A stretch of 64,000 bases of DNA from Curtobacterium sp. MCBD17_013 (lineage in GTDB: Bacteria; Actinomycetota; Actinomycetes; Actinomycetales; Microbacteriaceae), in NCBI RefSeq assembly GCF_003234565.1, contig NZ_QKTU01000014.1, positions 1-64,000 on the forward strand, read 5' to 3'. This document shows positions 61,131 through 64,000 of the stretch, one piece after another. How positions within the stretch are numbered: the first letter of the stretch is position 1; each line of letters opens with the position of its first letter. The translations under genes were made by a program, and so were the position numbers. Below the pieces are notes generated by a model. The model was not told the origin of the DNA, searched no databases, and saw only the letters and a list, made by a program, of their open reading frames with translations.

Positions 61131-62624
61131 CTAAACGAGCCGGTCCGGATCCGAACCCCCCGGAACGGGGGCGTGGCGTTCGGGGGACAAACGGGCGCGC
61201 CAGCGTACCCAGTCCGAACGCGGTGTCCGCACCAGCGTTCCGACGAGCACGAGCGCCGCCGCCGCCGCGAGGGTCCACCGGAACGTGTCGACCGACGGGT
61301 GCAGTTGCCGGACCGTGATCGCGAGTCCGACCGCGAGCCACTCCCACCGCCCGGACAGCACGACGAACGGCACGAGGAGCAGCGCGTACCAGGGGTAGCG
61401 GGGGCTCACGGCGAGCAGGGTCACCCCGATCACGAGCACCTCGCCGCTCCACGGCCGGGCGGGATCGGCGACGCGCCAGGCGACGACCGCTGCCAGGAGC
61501 ACGACCACGCCGACGACGACGATCGCCGCGTTCCCGTGGGCGACCAGCGACACGAGGGCGAACCGGGAGCCGTCGTCGTACCCCTCCTCGGACAGGTACC
61601 CGGGCAGGTAGCCGAGCACGCGGAGGCCCGTGGTCGCCACGTACGGCACGTACAGCACCGCGAACACCGCGACCCCGACGAGCAGCGCCCACCACGAGCG
61701 GCGGCGTCCGAGGAGGGCCGGGTACGCGATCGCGGGGATGAGCTTCGTGCTCGTCGCCGCACCGAGCGCGATCCCGCCCCACACCGGACGGCCGAACGCG
61801 ACGAGCACCGCGCCGATCGTGACGAGCGCGGCGCCGAGGACGTCGACGTGCGAGTTCGTCACCGCCTCGGACGCGACCAGCGGGCACCACGCCCACAGGG
61901 CCGCCCAGCGGAGGTCGGCGCGGGCGCGCCGCAGCACGAGGAGCAGGCCGACGGTGACCCCGAGCGACACGGCGAGGCCCGCGACCTGCATCGGCCAGTA
62001 CGTCGCCGTCACGGGCACCAGGCTGCGGACCAGGGCGAACCAGAGCTCGGCCATGGGCGGGTAGATCGTCGGTACCGCGGGCCGGTTGATCGGCGTGCAG
62101 AGGCGCGCGTCCGTGGCGGTGTCGTGGGCGGTCTGGATGCGGTCCCCCGGGCAGTACGTGGGGCCGGTCGGGCTCTGCACCACGTGCGGGGTCGGGTGCC
62201 CGAAGAGCCAGTCCGGCCGGATGCCCGCGAGCACGTGGGACGACGGCGTGTGCGCGTAGGGCGACAGACCGTGCAGCTGCACGATGCCGTCCCACGCGTA
62301 CCGCGCGCTGTCCGAGCTCGTGTCCGGCGGCCCGGCCAACGCCGCGACCCCGACGACCACGGCGCCGCCCAGGACGACCGCCGCCACCGCGCGCCGCGGC
62401 ACCGCGCGGAGCAGCAGGACACCCAGCACGAAGACCGCCCAAGCGATGCAGGTCCACGTGACGAATGGAGTGCGATGACCCGGACGGAGGAACCCCAGAT
62501 GCGTGATGCCCCAGGCGATGACGCCCGCGAGCACGAGCACGGTGACCGCGGCCGGGAGCGTGGCGAGCACGGCGCCGAGGCGGATGGGACGCTCAGTGCT
62601 CGTGCGGCGCGGGGCTCGGGGCAT
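61131..62624 (-). CDS. Polytopic membrane glycosyltransferase, GT87/PMT-like
   Basis: A 497-residue integral membrane protein with about ten to twelve membrane segments. It has the arrangement of the polyprenyl-phosphate-mannose-dependent alpha-mannosyltransferase family (GT87): an external loop after the first segments with DSARYAWDGIVQLHGLSPYAH and the later IYPPMAELWF. It probably adds a sugar from a lipid carrier to an envelope glycan. The ATG at 62624 has a -10 box nine bases upstream. It ends 58 bases before the GH25 start, so the two may be transcribed together, with the GH25 promoter region lying inside its 3' end. Confidence 0.82.
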   Translation of the reverse strand: MPRAPRRTSTERPIRLGAVLATLPAAVTVLVLAGVIAWGITHLGFLRPGHRTPFVTWTCIAWAVFVLGVLLLRAVPRRAVAAVVLGGAVVVGVAALAGPPDTSSDSARYAWDGIVQLHGLSPYAHTPSSHVLAGIRPDWLFGHPTPHVVQSPTGPTYCPGDRIQTAHDTATDARLCTPINRPAVPTIYPPMAELWFALVRSLVPVTATYWPMQVAGLAVSLGVTVGLLLVLRRARADLRWAALWAWCPLVASEAVTNSHVDVLGAALVTIGAVLVAFGRPVWGGIALGAATSTKLIPAIAYPALLGRRRSWWALLVGVAVFAVLYVPYVATTGLRVLGYLPGYLSEEGYDDGSRFALVSLVAHGNAAIVVVGVVVLLAAVVAWRVADPARPWSGEVLVIGVTLLAVSPRYPWYALLLVPFVVLSGRWEWLAVGLAITVRQLHPSVDTFRWTLAAAAALVLVGTLVRTPRSDWVRWRARLSPERHAPVPGGSDPDRLV

Positions 62625-62633
62625 GGTGCGACG

Positions 62634-62639
62634 AGCGTA
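62634..62639 (-). promoter_or_regulatory. -10 box of the glycosyltransferase gene
   Basis: TACGCT (minus strand) ends 9 bases before the ATG at 62624. Confidence 0.45.
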
Positions 62640-62701
62640 GTGGCACCCGTCGGCATCACATCCGGCGGTTCCACCGTGACCGGCCCGGAGGGGATGCCAG
62701 G

Positions 62702-64000
62702 ATGAACGCCGTGCGTCGGCTGCTCCGTGACCTCCGCCGCGGCCTGGCGTCGCCGAACCGCAACGCCCGGTCCGCGGTCGTGCTCGGGCGCCTGCTCGGC
62801 ATCGCGTTCCTCGTGTGCTTCGCGACCGGACTGTGGAGCCACTTCCTGCAGGACCCGCTGCCCTGGATGACGTTCCCCACGCGGCCGGCCCGGCTCTACC
62901 AGTTCACGCAGGGCCTCCACATCACGACCGGCATCGCGATCATCCCGCTCCTGTTCGCCAAGCTGAACACGGTCATGCCGGCGCTCGTGCAGGACCCCCC
63001 GCTCCGTGGGCCGCTGCACCTGCTGGAACGCGCCTCCATCACGGTCTTCGTGTCGGCGGCGGTCGTCCAGGTGCTCACCGGACTCGTCAACACGTACCAG
63101 TGGTACCCGTGGCCGTTCTCGTTCCGGCAGACGCACTACGCGCTGTCGTACGTGCTCATCGGCTCGCTCGCGATCCACATCGGCGCGAAGCTCCCGCTCA
63201 TCGTCCGGTACTGGCGTGCGCGGGACTCCTACGACGCCGAGGGCCGGTTCGTCGTCGACCCCGCCGTGCGCAGCGAGCTCGTGCCCGATCCGGTGCCCGC
63301 GGGCGACGGTGCCGCCCCGGCTCGCGCGGGCTCCGGCCGGGAGGCCCGGCAGTCGCCCGCCGCGCCGACCCGCGGGGTCACGGGCCGACTCCTCCGGTGG
63401 ATCGACGCGGACCCCGGAGGTCCGCGAGGCCGCGCGGGGGACGGCGACCAGCCTCCGGCCGCATCGCAGGACGGACGCCGGCAGCGCCTGGCGCGCCGCG
63501 GGTTCTTCACCGCCGTCGGTGGCGCGGTGGCCGCGGTCGTCGTCCTCACGGTCGGGCAGTCCTCCCGCCTGGGCGAACCGTTCACCCTCTTCGCGCCGCG
63601 GCAGCGTGGGCTCGGCCCGGCCGGCCTGCCCGTGAACCGCACCGCCCACGCCGCCGGGGTGACCGAGACCGCCCGCGCGGGGGACTGGGGGCTCACGGTG
63701 TCCGCGAACGGCGTCCGCAAGCGCTTCTCGCGGGCGGACCTGCGGGCCATGGACCTCGTCACGGTCGAGCTGCCGATCGCCTGCGTCGAGGGATGGAGCC
63801 AGATGGCGACCTGGCGCGGCGTCCGCATCCGCGACCTCGTCCGGGCCGTCGGGGCCCCGGCGGCCAGCACGCTGCGGGTCACGAGCCTCGAGCGACACGG
63901 CGGGTACCGCGTGATGGAGATGGGCGCGGAGTACGCCGCCGATCCCACGACGCTCGTCGCGCTCGAGGTCAACGGCGCGGACCTCCCGCTCGACCACGGC
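62702..64000 (+). CDS. Membrane-anchored sulfite-oxidase-family molybdoenzyme, 3'-truncated by window end
   Basis: 433 residues are visible; the reading frame is open to the window end. Residues 1-170 form a cytochrome b561-like membrane domain with four segments and histidines at 73, 145 and 159. A linker follows, then ARRGFFTAVGG (265-274), a hydrophobic helix and a domain of the sulfite-oxidase molybdopterin fold with the conserved Cys361 in IACVEGWSQM. It is a haem-linked molybdenum oxidoreductase facing the outside (inference). ATG has GGAGGGG upstream. It is the plausible recipient of the cofactor made by moaA, moaD and moeB. Confidence 0.85.
   Translation, partial: MNAVRRLLRDLRRGLASPNRNARSAVVLGRLLGIAFLVCFATGLWSHFLQDPLPWMTFPTRPARLYQFTQGLHITTGIAIIPLLFAKLNTVMPALVQDPPLRGPLHLLERASITVFVSAAVVQVLTGLVNTYQWYPWPFSFRQTHYALSYVLIGSLAIHIGAKLPLIVRYWRARDSYDAEGRFVVDPAVRSELVPDPVPAGDGAAPARAGSGREARQSPAAPTRGVTGRLLRWIDADPGGPRGRAGDGDQPPAASQDGRRQRLARRGFFTAVGGAVAAVVVLTVGQSSRLGEPFTLFAPRQRGLGPAGLPVNRTAHAAGVTETARAGDWGLTVSANGVRKRFSRADLRAMDLVTVELPIACVEGWSQMATWRGVRIRDLVRAVGAPAASTLRVTSLERHGGYRVMEMGAEYAADPTTLVALEVNGADLPLDHG

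Noticed and set aside
61074-61190. c-di-AMP (ydaO-type) riboswitch before the lysozyme gene
   Set aside because: Such switches often precede cell-wall hydrolases in actinobacteria, but only 57 bases are available before the preceding coding region and I see none of the conserved core.

Overview
The window is one contiguous piece of a high-GC actinobacterial chromosome. Gene content and order (pmt-rsmI-metG-tatD-rsmA-ispE block, LAxTG sorting signal, many GTG/TTG starts, stop-start overlaps of the ATGA/GTGA type) fit a Microbacteriaceae member. Curtobacterium-like is my best guess, but this is inference from style, not from a marker gene. I see no rRNA, tRNA, CRISPR array, insertion sequence, phage gene or origin. 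Coding density is high, and no gene-free stretch exceeds about 260 bases.

Region by region. 1-6.5 kb: one tightly overlapping operon of a hydantoinase/oxoprolinase-like protein, three DUF917 paralogues and a PucR-type regulator. 6.5-9.9 kb: two alpha/beta hydrolases, an AraC-type regulator and a small stress-type membrane protein. 9.9-12.6 kb: a GH51 arabinofuranosidase with its LacI-type repressor. 12.9-17.5 kb: a 1557-residue secreted, sortase-anchored protein with a lectin-like head and nine Ig-like repeats. 17.7-25.7 kb: methyltransferase, small hypothetical protein, HrpA helicase, DUF255 thioredoxin-domain protein and a membrane protein. 25.7-32.9 kb: two TetR-controlled divergent units (carboxylesterase; DHA2 efflux pump) around an epimerase, a GNAT and a sulfurtransferase. 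32.9-44.8 kb: the housekeeping block pmt, rsmI, metG, tatD, rsmA and ispE, interrupted between rsmA and ispE by about 5 kb of accessory genes (small membrane protein, SDR with XRE regulator, ATP-grasp ligase, flavin monooxygenase). 44.9-49.4 kb: a SipW-type signal peptidase with two putative client surface proteins, and a GT39-like membrane glycosyltransferase. 49.4-64 kb: a molybdenum-flavoured region with a MoeB/rhodanese fusion, a Mop-type regulator, modABC, moaD, moaA and a membrane-anchored sulfite-oxidase-family protein cut by the window end. It is interleaved with a two-component system and its lipoprotein, an SDR/MerR pair, a GH25 lysozyme with B-lectin repeats, and a polytopic glycosyltransferase.

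How the genes work together. ModABC imports molybdate. MoaA, MoaD and MoeB make the molybdopterin cofactor, and the last gene is a plausible consumer of it. moaC, moaE and moeA are not in the window. Pmt could mannosylate the Ser/Thr/Ala-rich secreted proteins seen here (inference). The signal peptidase sits in an operon with its likely substrates, which share an N-terminal motif.

Most promising observations: the compact SipW-TasA-like-LamG surface module; a 22-base sequence shared by the upstream regions of two cell-surface loci 35 kb apart; the DUF917 triplication with one diverged copy; and a consistent pattern of -10 boxes 6-9 bases before start codons, which indicates many leaderless mRNAs.
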